Below, piece by piece: positions 27,688 to 36,177 of a stretch of 64,000 nt of DNA; position 1 is the stretch's first letter; every line of letters starts with the position of its first letter. The stretch is from an uncultured bacterium (lineage in GTDB: Bacteria > Bacillota > Clostridia > Oscillospirales > Oscillospiraceae). The DNA lies in NCBI GenBank assembly GCA_947176765.1, contig CAMWRX010000006.1, positions 1 through 64,000 of the forward strand, written 5' to 3'. A model generated the notes under the pieces. The model was not told the DNA's origin, did not search any database, and saw only the letters and a program-made list of their open reading frames with translations. The position numbers and the translations under genes are program-made.

Positions 27688-27726
27688 TTAGTCCTCCATT
27701 TCTCCACTTGCGAGGGCAACGGAAAA

Positions 27727-27755
27727 TTGACACTTTAGTGTGTTGATGTTATCAT
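27727..27755 (+). promoter_or_regulatory. Promoter of asd
   Basis: TTGACA (27727-27732), 17-bp spacer, TATCAT (27750-27755). The spacer contains the inverted repeat ACACT-TT-AGTGT, a possible operator. The leader to the asd ATG is about 130 nt. Confidence 0.7.
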
Positions 27756-27781
27756 GATAGATACCATTGCATTATGGTCAA
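27754..27781 (-). promoter_or_regulatory. Divergent promoter of the spoIID/lytB-like gene
   Basis: Minus strand TTGACC (27781-27776), 16-bp spacer, TATCAT (27759-27754). Its -10 box overlaps the -10 of the asd promoter through the palindrome TATCATGATA. Confidence 0.5.
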
Positions 27782-27893
27782 AGCCTGCATTTTCCGGCTT
27801 CTTTCGACAATATTCATATTATAGCGCATCCGCCAACCGGCCGCAACCCCTAAATTCCTGCCGGATGGGACGGCGCGCGGGAGGTAGAACAAT

Positions 27894-28979
27894 ATGGAAA
27901 AGTATAAAGTGGGCGTCATCGGCGCCACCGGCATGGTGGGCCAGCGCTTCGTCACCCTGCTGGAAAACCATCCTTGGTTCCAGCTCACCGTGGTGGCCGC
28001 CAGCCCCCGCTCCGCGGGCAAGCGGTATGAGGACGCGGTGGCCGGCCGCTGGGCCATGGACACCCCCATCCCCGCTGAGGCCCGCGATTTGGTGCTCCTC
28101 AGCGCCCAGGACGACGTGGACAAGATCGCGTCCCAGGTGGATTTTGTGTTCTCCGCCGTGGACATGAAGAAGGACGAGATTAAGGCGCTGGAAGAGGACT
28201 ACGCCCGGCATGAGTGCCCGGTGGTGTCCAACAACTCCGCCCACCGCTGGACGCCCGACGTGCCCATGGTCATCCCCGAGGTGAACCCGGAGCACATTGA
28301 GGTCATCAAGTCCCAGCGGGCCCGCCTGGGCACCAAGCGGGGCTTTATCGCCGTCAAGTCCAACTGCTCCATCCAGAGCTATGTCCCCGCCCTGTCACCC
28401 CTGCGCCAGTTCGGCATCGAGAAGGTGCTGGTGTGCACCTACCAGGCCATCTCCGGCGCGGGCAAGACCTTCCAGACCTGGCCTGAAATGGTGGATAACC
28501 TGATCCCCTACATCGGCGGCGAGGAGGAAAAGAGCGAGCAGGAGCCGCTGAAGGTGTGGGGCAGGGTGGAGAACGGCGTCATCGTCAACGCCGAGGGCAC
28601 CTCCATCACCGCCCAGTGCCTGCGGGTGCCCGTGTCCAACGGCCACACCGCCGCCGCCTTCGTCACCTTTAAGAACAAGCCCACCATGGAGCAGATGAAG
28701 GAGGCGTGGGCCAGCTTCAAGGGCCGCGCCCAGGAGCTGGACCTGCCCACGGCCCCCAAACAGTTCCTGAACTACTTCGAGGAGCCTGACCGGCCCCAGG
28801 CCAAGCTGGACCGGGATCTGGAGGGAGGCATGGCCGTGTCCATCGGCCGCCTGCGCCCGGACACCCAGTACGACTACAAGTTCGTCTCTCTGTCCCACAA
28901 CACCCTCCGGGGCGCCGCCGGCGGCGGCGTGCTGCTGGCGGAGCTGCTGTGCGCCGAGGGATATATTGAGCACAAATAA
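27894..28979 (+). CDS. asd: Aspartate-semialdehyde dehydrogenase
   Basis: 361 aa, with GGGAGG upstream. It reduces aspartyl phosphate to aspartate semialdehyde. The NADP loop is GVIGATGMVGQRFV, the active-site Cys lies in KSNCSIQ, and substrate residues lie in VSNGHTAAAFV and SIGRLRPD. This length and the SNCSIQ motif mark the archaeal/fungal-type branch rather than the Gram-negative type. It starts the asd-dapA-dapB cluster for lysine and diaminopimelate, though a terminator-like hairpin separates it from dapA. Confidence 0.95.
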   Translation: MEKYKVGVIGATGMVGQRFVTLLENHPWFQLTVVAASPRSAGKRYEDAVAGRWAMDTPIPAEARDLVLLSAQDDVDKIASQVDFVFSAVDMKKDEIKALEEDYARHECPVVSNNSAHRWTPDVPMVIPEVNPEHIEVIKSQRARLGTKRGFIAVKSNCSIQSYVPALSPLRQFGIEKVLVCTYQAISGAGKTFQTWPEMVDNLIPYIGGEEEKSEQEPLKVWGRVENGVIVNAEGTSITAQCLRVPVSNGHTAAAFVTFKNKPTMEQMKEAWASFKGRAQELDLPTAPKQFLNYFEEPDRPQAKLDRDLEGGMAVSIGRLRPDTQYDYKFVSLSHNTLRGAAGGGVLLAELLCAEGYIEHK

Positions 28980-28982
28980 TTT

Positions 28983-29014
28983 TCGGGCCCGCCCGGCGGG
29001 CGGGCCCTCTTTTA
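28983..29014 (+). terminator. Terminator/attenuator between asd and dapA
   Basis: Perfect stem GGGCCCGCCC / GGGCGGGCCC followed by TCTTTTAT. Only 57 bp separate the genes and no promoter is obvious, so partial read-through into dapA is likely. Confidence 0.8.
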
Positions 29015-29036
29015 TCATGTGAAAGGATGCTGATTT

Positions 29037-29927
29037 ATGAGAACTCCCGTCTTTACCGGCTCCTGTCCCGCTCTGGTCACCCCTTTTGACCAGAACAACA
29101 TCATCAATTACGACGCCTTCGGCAAGCTCATCGACGCCCAGATCGAGGCCGGGGTGGACGCGGTGTGCGTGTGCGGCACCACCGGCGAGTCCGCCACTAT
29201 GTCCATCCGGGAACACATCGCCGCCGTGGAGTTCTGCGTGAAGCGGGTGAACCACCGGGTGAAGGTCATCGCGGGCGCGGGGAGCAATGACACCTCCGCC
29301 GCCGTCTACCTGTCCCAGCACGCCCAGGACTCCGGGGCGGATGCCCTGCTCCACGTCACCCCCTACTATAACAAGGCCAGCCAGACCGGCCTCATCAAGC
29401 ACTACGAGTACATCGCCGACCGGGTGGAGCTGCCCATCATCCTGTATAATGTGCCCAGCCGCACCGGCGTGTCCTTCACCGCCGAAACCTACAAGGTACT
29501 CTCCCAGAATCCCAAGATCAACGGCGTGAAGGAGGCCAGCGGCAATTTCTCCCTGCTGGCCCACACCCGGTTCCTGTGTGGGGACGACTTCTACATCTGG
29601 TCGGGTAACGACGACCAAGTGGTGCCTATGATGGCCCTGGGGGCCAAGGGGGTCATCTCCGTGGCCTCCAACATCGTCCCCGAGGTGATGGTGAAAATGA
29701 CCCGGCTGTGCCTGGACAACGACTTCGCCGCCGCCTCAAAGCTCCAGATCCAGTACATGGACCTCATCGACGCGCTGTTCACCGAGGTCAACCCCATCCC
29801 CATCAAGGCGGCCATGAACCTGCTGGGCATGGAGGCCGGCCCCCTGCGCCTGCCGCTGTGCGACATCTCGGAGAAGAACCTGGAGGTTCTGCGCCAGGCC
29901 ATGACCCGGGCGGGTCTGCTAAAGTAA
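29037..29927 (+). CDS. dapA: 4-hydroxy-tetrahydrodipicolinate synthase
   Basis: 296 aa, with GAAAGGA upstream. It condenses pyruvate with aspartate semialdehyde. Schiff-base lysine in INGVKEASGN, the tyrosine in ILYNVPSRTG, and pyruvate-binding CGTTGESATM are all present in a TIM barrel of normal length. It is 10 bp before dapB. Confidence 0.96.
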   Translation: MRTPVFTGSCPALVTPFDQNNIINYDAFGKLIDAQIEAGVDAVCVCGTTGESATMSIREHIAAVEFCVKRVNHRVKVIAGAGSNDTSAAVYLSQHAQDSGADALLHVTPYYNKASQTGLIKHYEYIADRVELPIILYNVPSRTGVSFTAETYKVLSQNPKINGVKEASGNFSLLAHTRFLCGDDFYIWSGNDDQVVPMMALGAKGVISVASNIVPEVMVKMTRLCLDNDFAAASKLQIQYMDLIDALFTEVNPIPIKAAMNLLGMEAGPLRLPLCDISEKNLEVLRQAMTRAGLLK

Positions 29928-29936
29928 GGTGGCGTT

Positions 29937-30695
29937 ATGCAAAAGATAATCATCTCCGGCTGCTGCGGCCACATGGGCCGGGTGGTGTCGGACATCTGCG
30001 CCAACGACCCGGACGTGGAGGTTGTGGCGGGCATTGATCTGCTGCCCCAGCCCATGGATGGCTTCCCGGTGTTCTCCACCCCCGCCGCCTGCGGTGTGGA
30101 GGCGGACGCGGTGATCGACTTCTCCCATCCCGCCGCGCTGGAGGGACTGCTGGATTTCTGCGTTACCTGCAAGCTGCCCATCGTGCTGGCTACCACGGGC
30201 TATTCGGAGGAGCAGCTTGCCCGGGTCGGGGAAGCTGCCAAGTCCATCCCTGTCTTCCGCTCCGCCAATATGTCCCTGGGCATCAACGTGCTGATGGACC
30301 TGATCCGCCGCGCCGCCTCTCTGTTGGGGGAGGATTTCGATGTGGAGATCGAGGAGCGCCACCACCGCCGCAAGCTGGACGCCCCCAGCGGCACCGCTCT
30401 GATGCTGGCGGACGCCGCCGCTCAGGCGCTCCCCTACGAGGCGGAATACGTCTATGACCGCCACAGTGTCCGCAAGCCCCGGGACAAGCGGGAGATCGGC
30501 ATCTCCTCTCTGCGTGGGGGCACCATTGTGGGCGACCATACGGTGGTGTTCGCCGGGCGGGACGAGGTGATTGAAATCAGCCACCACGCCGCCAGCCGGG
30601 AAGTATTCGCCGTGGGCGCGGTGAAGGCGGCCAAGTTCCTGGCCGGGGTGGACGCGCCGGGACTGTACGATATGTCTAACCTCATCAGCAAATAA
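29937..30695 (+). CDS. dapB: 4-hydroxy-tetrahydrodipicolinate reductase
   Basis: 252 aa. The NAD(P) loop is ISGCCGHMGRVV. The signature ERHHRRKLDAPSGTAL contains the catalytic His and Lys. It is the last gene of asd-dapA-dapB and is closed by a strong terminator. In a spore former the pathway also feeds dipicolinate and peptidoglycan. Confidence 0.96.
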   Translation: MQKIIISGCCGHMGRVVSDICANDPDVEVVAGIDLLPQPMDGFPVFSTPAACGVEADAVIDFSHPAALEGLLDFCVTCKLPIVLATTGYSEEQLARVGEAAKSIPVFRSANMSLGINVLMDLIRRAASLLGEDFDVEIEERHHRRKLDAPSGTALMLADAAAQALPYEAEYVYDRHSVRKPRDKREIGISSLRGGTIVGDHTVVFAGRDEVIEISHHAASREVFAVGAVKAAKFLAGVDAPGLYDMSNLISK

Positions 30696-30733
30696 TAAAA
30701 TCCCCTCCAGCGGCGCTGGAGGGGATTTTATTA
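30694..30733. terminator. Bidirectional terminator after dapB
   Basis: Stem AATAAAATCCCCTCCAG / CTGGAGGGGATTTTATT, 17 bp with T-runs on both strands. It serves dapB (+) and the AT-rich gene (-). Confidence 0.92.
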
Positions 30734-31084
30734 TTCTATCTTATCACAATAATAATGGTTTTCCTTCAACATATCCTTTAGTGAATTGAATTTGCGTTCA
30801 CAAAGATTTTCACACAAAGATAGGACTTCATCATTATTAAAATCTTTTACAACATATCTCCTTAACCCATCTTCAAGATGGAATAAGAAAATGACCCCAT
30901 CGTCTGAAAGATACTCATTCCAATAACCTAACTCTAAATATTGGCTTATAAATTGTTCCCATTCATCAGCTTTTCCGTTCGGAAATGCGACACCATAATT
31001 GCCACCAAATTGCTCAATGATAAAACCGCTGTCTCTCAAAGTAAGGATTCTATCGCTAATTCCCATCACATAAGAATAAAACAT
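30731..31084 (-). CDS. AT-rich orphan protein, 117 aa
   Basis: A soluble protein, rich in Asp, Asn, Phe and Tyr, with segments like GNYGVAFPNGKADEWEQFISQYLELGYWNEYL. No signal peptide, membrane helix or known motif. Codon use is strongly AT-biased (about one-third GC) against GC-rich neighbours, a sign of horizontal acquisition. It lies between the dapB terminator and tyrS on the minus strand, starting 18 bp after the tyrS stop, so it could be read through from the Tyr T-box operon. Composition is reminiscent of SMI1/KNR4-like or immunity proteins, but I cannot assign a family. Confidence 0.6.
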   Translation of the reverse strand: MFYSYVMGISDRILTLRDSGFIIEQFGGNYGVAFPNGKADEWEQFISQYLELGYWNEYLSDDGVIFLFHLEDGLRRYVVKDFNNDEVLSLCENLCERKFNSLKDMLKENHYYCDKIE

Positions 31085-31102
31085 GATGATTACCTCTAGT
31101 CT

Positions 31103-32335
31103 TCAAGAAAAGGTTGCCCGGTGGAACACCTTTTTGCCCTTCTTGATGATGACGCCATCCCCGGCAAACTTCTCCTTGGAGAACTGGGCGGCAGGGTCGG
31201 TCACCTTTTCATCGGCCACAGCGATGCCGCCCTGCTGGATGAGCCGCCGGGCCTCGCCGTTGGAGGCGGCCAGCCCGCACTTCACCAGCAGCGTCAGCGC
31301 GCCGATGGAGCCGTCGGTAAAGTCGGCGTCGGTCAGCTCGGTGGACGGCATATTGCCGGCGTCCCCGCCGCCGGAGAACAGCGCCCGGGCGGCGGCCTGG
31401 GCCTTGTCCGCCTCCTCCTTGCCGTGGACCATGTTGGTGAGCTCCCAGGCCAGAATCTCCTTGGCCTGGTTGAGCTGGGCGTCCTTCCAGTGGTCCATCT
31501 CGTCGATCTGCTCCAGAGGCAGGAAGGTGAGCCAGCGGATGCACTTCATTACGTCCGCGTCGCCCACGTTGCGCCAGTACTGGTAGAAGTCGTAGGGGCT
31601 GGTCTTGTTGGGATCCAGCCACACGGCGTTGCCCGCCGTCTTGCCCATCTTGTTGCCCTGGGAGTCGGTGAGCAGGTTGATGGTCATGCAGTGGGAGTCC
31701 TTGCCCAGCTTGCGGCGGATCAGCTCCGTGCCGCCCAGCATATTGCTCCACTGGTCGTTGCCGCCGCACTGGAGGTTGCAGCCCACCGTCTGGAACATAT
31801 GGTAGAAGTCGTAGGACTGCATAATCATATAGTTGAACTCCAGGAAGGAGAGGCCCTTTTCCATGCGCTGCTTGTAGCAGTCCGCCCGGAGCATATTGTT
31901 TACGGAGAAGCAGGCGCCCACCTCCCGCAGCAGCTCCACATAGTTCAGATTCAGCAGCCAGTCGGCGTTGTTGAGCATCATGGCCTGGCCGGGGCCCTCG
32001 CCGAAGTCGATGAAACGCTCCATCTGCTTTTTGAAGCAGGCGGCGTTGTGGTCGATGTCCTCCCGGGAGAGCATCTTGCGCATATCGGTGCGGCCGGAGG
32101 GGTCGCCGATGGTGGTGGTGCCGCCGCCGATGAGGGCGATGGGCTTGTTGCCCGCCTGCTGGAGCCGCTTCATCAGGGTCAGGGTCACAAAGTGGCCCGC
32201 CGTCAGGCTGTCGGCAGTGCAGTCGTAGCCGATATAGAAGGTGGCCTTGCCGTTGTTGATGAGGTCTTTGATCTCGTCCTCACTGGTCACCTGGGCCACC
32301 AGGCCGCGGGCAACCAATTCGTCGTAAAGCGTCAT
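31103..32335 (-). CDS. tyrS: Tyrosyl-tRNA synthetase
   Basis: 410 aa, with AAAGGAG upstream. The class I signatures are YDCTADSLTAGHF (HIGH-like) and GNKMGKTAGN (KMSKS variant KMGKT). The tyrosine pocket includes YDFYHMFQ and GGNDQWSNM. The C-terminal S4 domain contains SNGEARRLIQQGGI. It is the last recognised gene of a T-box operon whose specifier is UAC (Tyr), with two small genes between the leader and tyrS. Confidence 0.97.
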   Translation of the reverse strand: MTLYDELVARGLVAQVTSEDEIKDLINNGKATFYIGYDCTADSLTAGHFVTLTLMKRLQQAGNKPIALIGGGTTTIGDPSGRTDMRKMLSREDIDHNAACFKKQMERFIDFGEGPGQAMMLNNADWLLNLNYVELLREVGACFSVNNMLRADCYKQRMEKGLSFLEFNYMIMQSYDFYHMFQTVGCNLQCGGNDQWSNMLGGTELIRRKLGKDSHCMTINLLTDSQGNKMGKTAGNAVWLDPNKTSPYDFYQYWRNVGDADVMKCIRWLTFLPLEQIDEMDHWKDAQLNQAKEILAWELTNMVHGKEEADKAQAAARALFSGGGDAGNMPSTELTDADFTDGSIGALTLLVKCGLAASNGEARRLIQQGGIAVADEKVTDPAAQFSKEKFAGDGVIIKKGKKVFHRATFS

Positions 32336-32348
32336 GGTTTTTTCTCCT

Positions 32349-32816
32349 TTACTTTTTATAGAATATCAATGTCATTTTGTCGTTGATCTCCAGGATTCCC
32401 CCGGTCGGGCGGTACCCCATCTTTTCATACAGATGGCAGTTTCCCTTCTCCTGTAGGATCGTGCCCAGCTCCCAGTCCTCGTCTCCATAGAGCTCCTCCG
32501 CCAGTCTGATCGCCTGTTGGGCGATTCCTTTGTTGCGGTACTGGGGCAGGATGAACAGCGGAGAGATGCGTTTGCTTTCCCCCTTCCGGAATACGACCCG
32601 AATACCTCCGACCAGATCTTCTCCCGATTTGATCCAGTAAAAAGAGCTGTCCGGCTGCGCCGCCTTTTCCCGGACACGTTCCAGCGTTTCACAGGCGGGA
32701 TTAGTATCCGTATCCTGATACTTTTCCAGAAGTTCCGAAAACGCTGTTCTCTGCATCCGCCAAAGCTGTTCGGCGTCATCCAAAGAAACCTTTTCCAGCT
32801 TTATTTTGCCCTTCAT
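32349..32816 (-). CDS. GNAT family N-acetyltransferase
   Basis: 155 aa, with GGGGTGA upstream. Acetyl-CoA motif FILPQYRNKGIAQQAIRLAEE, and C-terminal GNCHLYEKMGYRPTG typical of the fold. Substrate unknown. It is 13 bp upstream of tyrS, and downstream of the Tyr T-box, so it should be induced when charged tRNA-Tyr falls. GC content is somewhat lower than the flanking core genes. Confidence 0.85.
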   Translation of the reverse strand: MKGKIKLEKVSLDDAEQLWRMQRTAFSELLEKYQDTDTNPACETLERVREKAAQPDSSFYWIKSGEDLVGGIRVVFRKGESKRISPLFILPQYRNKGIAQQAIRLAEELYGDEDWELGTILQEKGNCHLYEKMGYRPTGGILEINDKMTLIFYKK

Positions 32817-32867
32817 AAAATCACCCCAGCGTCAGGGCTGCGGGCGCCCTGCCGTTATTGATAAAGT

Positions 32868-33332
32868 TTAGTTTTCCTTCCGCATTTTTGCTATCGTCCG
32901 GCGCTCTGTGTCTTTGCAGTACGCCATAATTTCAATGCTGTCCATATAATGATCGAAAACGTGATCCCCATGCTCTTTAAAATACTGCGGAAATGGCGAA
33001 AACAGCCTCACCAGCCTTGTCTGGTTGAAGAACTCTACTTGAAGCGCGCATTCCATGATCTGGCTGACGCCCGTTACCGTCAAAACGCCGTGCTCCTCGG
33101 CCACAGACGGACATTCGCGCAGGTGGTTTCCGCAGGCCCTGACCTGATCGAGCTGCTCCATATCCTCCGCTCCCGCGACCTCCGCCACCGCGACGCCCTG
33201 CAGTTTATCCTGAAAGTCCGTGTCAATGATGACCTGTGCCGCGTCCAGCATGAAATCATACCCATATGGCCAGGTGGTCTTGTATTCAACGATCACCCAG
33301 CCGTTCTGTTCCGCCGCGCCTTGAAAAACCAT
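32868..33332 (-). CDS. Unrecognised 154-aa protein, first gene after the Tyr T-box
   Basis: The ATG at 33332 follows GGAAAGGAGCAG; the longer open frame to 33419 runs into the T-box and is not used. Soluble, mixed alpha/beta, with Cys residues in RACGNHLRECPS, QIMECALQVEFF and AYCKDTERR. No family is recognised. It is 36 bp from the T-box terminator and 51 bp ahead of the GNAT gene. Regulation by tRNA-Tyr is therefore expected, but no link with tyrosine is visible in the protein. Confidence 0.7.
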   Translation of the reverse strand: MVFQGAAEQNGWVIVEYKTTWPYGYDFMLDAAQVIIDTDFQDKLQGVAVAEVAGAEDMEQLDQVRACGNHLRECPSVAEEHGVLTVTGVSQIMECALQVEFFNQTRLVRLFSPFPQYFKEHGDHVFDHYMDSIEIMAYCKDTERRTIAKMRKEN

Positions 33333-33367
33333 ACCTTTCTGCTCCTTTCCATTTTTTATTAGACAAT

Positions 33368-33642
33368 CAAAACGCCCCCTGTCCCATTCAGGACAGAGGG
33401 CGAAGGTTCGCGGTACCACCTCTGTTTTGCCGTCCTCTCGCGAAGCACGGCCTCAAGGGGTTCCCAACAGAACCCCGGCGCTGTATCGGGCGCACCCGTC
33501 CAACCCTACTGGAGAATGGTAAAATTCCCGTTCAGGCGGCTGCTCCGAGGGGTATTCGCCAATGGTTCCTGTCCCCCTTCCACCAAACGGGGGCTCTCTG
33601 GGCAGGAGGGCCTTTGGTTACTGATCCTCATCCTCGCATTGA
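33368..33642 (-). promoter_or_regulatory. T-box leader, tyrosine-specific
   Basis: The T-box sequence TGGTACCGCG reads on the minus strand at 33418-33409. The competing terminator is at 33402-33373 (CGCCCTCTGTCC / GGACAGGGGGCG, then TTTTGATT). Stem I shows the AGTA motif on its 5' side, and the specifier loop GAATACC has UAC (Tyr) at 33554-33552. This fits tyrS in the same operon. Uncharged tRNA-Tyr would stabilise the antiterminator. Confidence 0.9.
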
Positions 33643-33646
33643 CAGG

Positions 33647-33675
33647 ATCATATCACAAGATATGGCCGTTGTCAA
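33647..33675 (-). promoter_or_regulatory. Promoter of the Tyr T-box operon
   Basis: Minus strand TTGACA (33675-33670), 17-bp spacer, TATGAT (33652-33647). It begins 8 bp after the stop of the HAD gene. Confidence 0.85.
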
Positions 33676-33682
33676 ACCCTTT

Positions 33683-34474
33683 TTAATCAGGCAGCAGTCC
33701 GAAATGCCGCAGGGCCTTGGACACGCCGTCATTTTCCACCGTGTCCGTGACATAATCGGCCATGGCCTTCACCTTGTCCTCGCCGTTGCCCATGGCTACG
33801 CTGAGCCCGGCCTGGGCCATCATGCTCATGTCGTTCTCCCCGTCGCCAAAGGCCATGACCTCGTCCCGGGTAAAGCCGTACCGCCCCATGGCTGCGAGGA
33901 CGCCCACGCCCTTGCCGCCGTCCCTGGGCATGATGTCGATGCCCTTCGGGTGCCAGCGGGTATAGGTGCAGCCCGGCATGGCATCCAGGAACAGCTTTTC
34001 CTCCCCAGAGGCGACAAAGGGGACGAACTGGTACACCTTTCCCTCCAGCAACTGCTCCAAGGGGCACACTGGGTACAGCTCTGTGTGAAGAAACTCATAG
34101 ATTTCCCTCACCCGGTCATTGATCTGTGTGAGATAGCTCTCCCCGTTGCCTTCCAGCAGGGCGGGGAGGTTGGGGTTGTCCAGCAGCACCTGGTAGGCCC
34201 CCCGCATATCGTCCAAACCGATGGGCTCGTCCCGGAAGGGGGTGCCGTCCCCATCGCAGCAGAACTGGCCGTTGATGGTCACATAGCCGTCGAACTGCGC
34301 CCCCCGCAGCATCCCGGTGTTCTCCAGGTCCTGCAATGCCCGGCCTGAGCAGATAAAAATCTTGATCCCCTGCTTCCGCAGGGCGGACAGGTCGGCCAGC
34401 AGCTGGTCGGAGAGAAACTTCTGCCGGAAAGACACCAGCGTGCCGTCAATGTCAAAAAATATGGCCTTAATCAT
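33683..34474 (-). CDS. HAD superfamily phosphatase, Cof subfamily
   Basis: 263 aa. Motif I FFDIDGTLVS, motif II FICSGRAL, motif III Lys in GKGVGVLAAM, motif IV MAFGDGENDMSMMAQAG. A C2B cap lies between motifs II and III. Cof enzymes dephosphorylate sugar phosphates, FMN or nucleotide phosphates; specificity cannot be read. It overlaps recN by four bases, at the place where spoIVB usually follows recN in spore-forming Firmicutes. Confidence 0.92.
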   Translation of the reverse strand: MIKAIFFDIDGTLVSFRQKFLSDQLLADLSALRKQGIKIFICSGRALQDLENTGMLRGAQFDGYVTINGQFCCDGDGTPFRDEPIGLDDMRGAYQVLLDNPNLPALLEGNGESYLTQINDRVREIYEFLHTELYPVCPLEQLLEGKVYQFVPFVASGEEKLFLDAMPGCTYTRWHPKGIDIMPRDGGKGVGVLAAMGRYGFTRDEVMAFGDGENDMSMMAQAGLSVAMGNGEDKVKAMADYVTDTVENDGVSKALRHFGLLPD

Positions 34475-36171
34475 GATTTAGTCAGCGCTCCCGTCTTGTA
34501 TTGTTCTGCCGTGGACAGCAGCTCTTCCGCGCCTTCCAGCATGACGGCGGTGGTCTGGCCGCCGCTGAGGCGGGCCAGCTCCTCCCGGCGCTGGGCGCGA
34601 TCCAGCCGCTCCACACGGGTGAACGTCCGCCCATCGGCCTCGCCCTTTTCCACGGAGAAATGGATGTCTCCCATGGCGGCGATCTGGGGCAGGTGGGTGA
34701 CGCACAGGACCTGCCGCCCCTTGGAGACTTCAAACAGCTTCCGGGCCACCTTCACCGCCGCCCGTCCGGACACGCCGGTATCCACCTCGTCGAAAATCAG
34801 GGTAGACACCTGCTCCGTCTCCGCCAGCACGTTTTTCAGCGCCAGCATGATCCGGGACAGCTCGCCGCCGGAGGCGATCTTGTTGATGGGCTTCAGCGCC
34901 TCGCCCACATTGGCGGACATGAGGAAGCGCACCGTGTCCATGCCGGTGGCGTCCATGCCGTCGGGGGCGTCCTTGGGGGCGAACTCCACCTGGAACTGCA
35001 CCCGGGGCATATCCAGCTGCTTCAGCTCGGACTGGATGCGTTTGGCCAGCTCCTCTGCCGCGCGGTGCCGCTGAGTGGAAAGCGTTTTTCCCTGCTCCCT
35101 GGCGTTTTTCAACGCTTTTTCAAGCTCCTTGTCCAGCCGGGCCATGCGGTCCTCCGAGAATTGGATGGCGTCCAGCTCCTGACGGCACTTGTCCAGATAG
35201 GCCAGCATCTCCTCCGCGCTGCTTCCATACTTTTTTTTCAGGCGGTACAGCAGATCCAGCCGCTCCTCAATCTCGTCCAGCTCCCCAGGGTAGAAGTCCA
35301 GGGTGCCACGCAGGTCCCGCACCAGTTCCGCCAGGTCGTCCACGTCGCAGCGCAGCTGTTCCGCCTTTTCCGACAGCTCCTTCAAATCGCCGCTGTACCG
35401 GCCCCCCTGGGCCAGATGGCTTTTCGCCTCCATGAGCAGGGACACGGCCCCTTCGCCGTCCTCCCCGCCAGTGAGGGCTTGCCAGGCCCCGTCCACCGCG
35501 TCGGTGAGGCGCTCGGCGTTGCGCAGCACCTCCCGCCGCTGGGACAGCTCCTCGTCCTCGCCCTCCCGCAGCTGGGCGCGCTCCAGCTCCTCGATCTGAT
35601 AGGTCAGGGTGTCCATCCGCCGGGCCTTCTCGCCGTCGTCCATTTGGAGCCGCTCCAGCTCCCGGCGCAGTTCCCGCACCTGGGTGTAGGCGGCGGAAAA
35701 GGCGGTCAAACTCTCCTCCGTGCCGCCGAAACTGTCCAGATAGTCCAGGTGGCACTCCTCATCCAGAAGCTGCTGGCCGTCGTGCTGGCCGTGGACGTTC
35801 ACCAGCTGGCAGCCCAGCTCCCGGAGCTGGGTGACCAGCAGGGGCCGTCCGTTTATCCGACACGTGTTTTTGCCGTCCCCCTGGATGGCGCGCTCAATGA
35901 GCAGCTCCCCGTTTTCATCGGGGCCGACGCCCTGCTCCTCAAACCAGGGCAGGGGAGGGAGGTTCCGAAACAGGGCGGACACCCGGGCGGACTTGGCCCC
36001 GGTGCGGATGAGATCCCGGCTGGTGCGCTCCCCCATGATGGCCCCGATGGCATCGATGACAATGGATTTGCCCGCGCCGGTCTCGCCGGTGAGCACGTTG
36101 AAGCCCTTGTCAAAGGTGATGTCCGCCTGGGAGATCACCGCGATATTCTCGATATGCAGCAAGCTGAGCAA
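34471..36171 (-). CDS. recN: DNA repair protein RecN
   Basis: 566 aa SMC-like ATPase acting in double-strand-break repair. Walker A NVLTGETGAGKSIVIDAI, long central coiled coil (residues about 160-370), ABC signature ASGGELSRIMLALK and Walker B LIFDEVDTGVSGRAA. Length is normal. It follows argR by 6 bp in the conserved nusB...argR-recN order. Confidence 0.96.
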   Translation of the reverse strand: MLSLLHIENIAVISQADITFDKGFNVLTGETGAGKSIVIDAIGAIMGERTSRDLIRTGAKSARVSALFRNLPPLPWFEEQGVGPDENGELLIERAIQGDGKNTCRINGRPLLVTQLRELGCQLVNVHGQHDGQQLLDEECHLDYLDSFGGTEESLTAFSAAYTQVRELRRELERLQMDDGEKARRMDTLTYQIEELERAQLREGEDEELSQRREVLRNAERLTDAVDGAWQALTGGEDGEGAVSLLMEAKSHLAQGGRYSGDLKELSEKAEQLRCDVDDLAELVRDLRGTLDFYPGELDEIEERLDLLYRLKKKYGSSAEEMLAYLDKCRQELDAIQFSEDRMARLDKELEKALKNAREQGKTLSTQRHRAAEELAKRIQSELKQLDMPRVQFQVEFAPKDAPDGMDATGMDTVRFLMSANVGEALKPINKIASGGELSRIMLALKNVLAETEQVSTLIFDEVDTGVSGRAAVKVARKLFEVSKGRQVLCVTHLPQIAAMGDIHFSVEKGEADGRTFTRVERLDRAQRREELARLSGGQTTAVMLEGAEELLSTAEQYKTGALTKS

Positions 36172-36177
36172 GATGTC

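Noticed and set aside
33333-33419. N-terminal extension of the first gene of the Tyr operon
   Set aside because: It runs through the T-box terminator and T-box motif. A good SD precedes the internal ATG at 33332.
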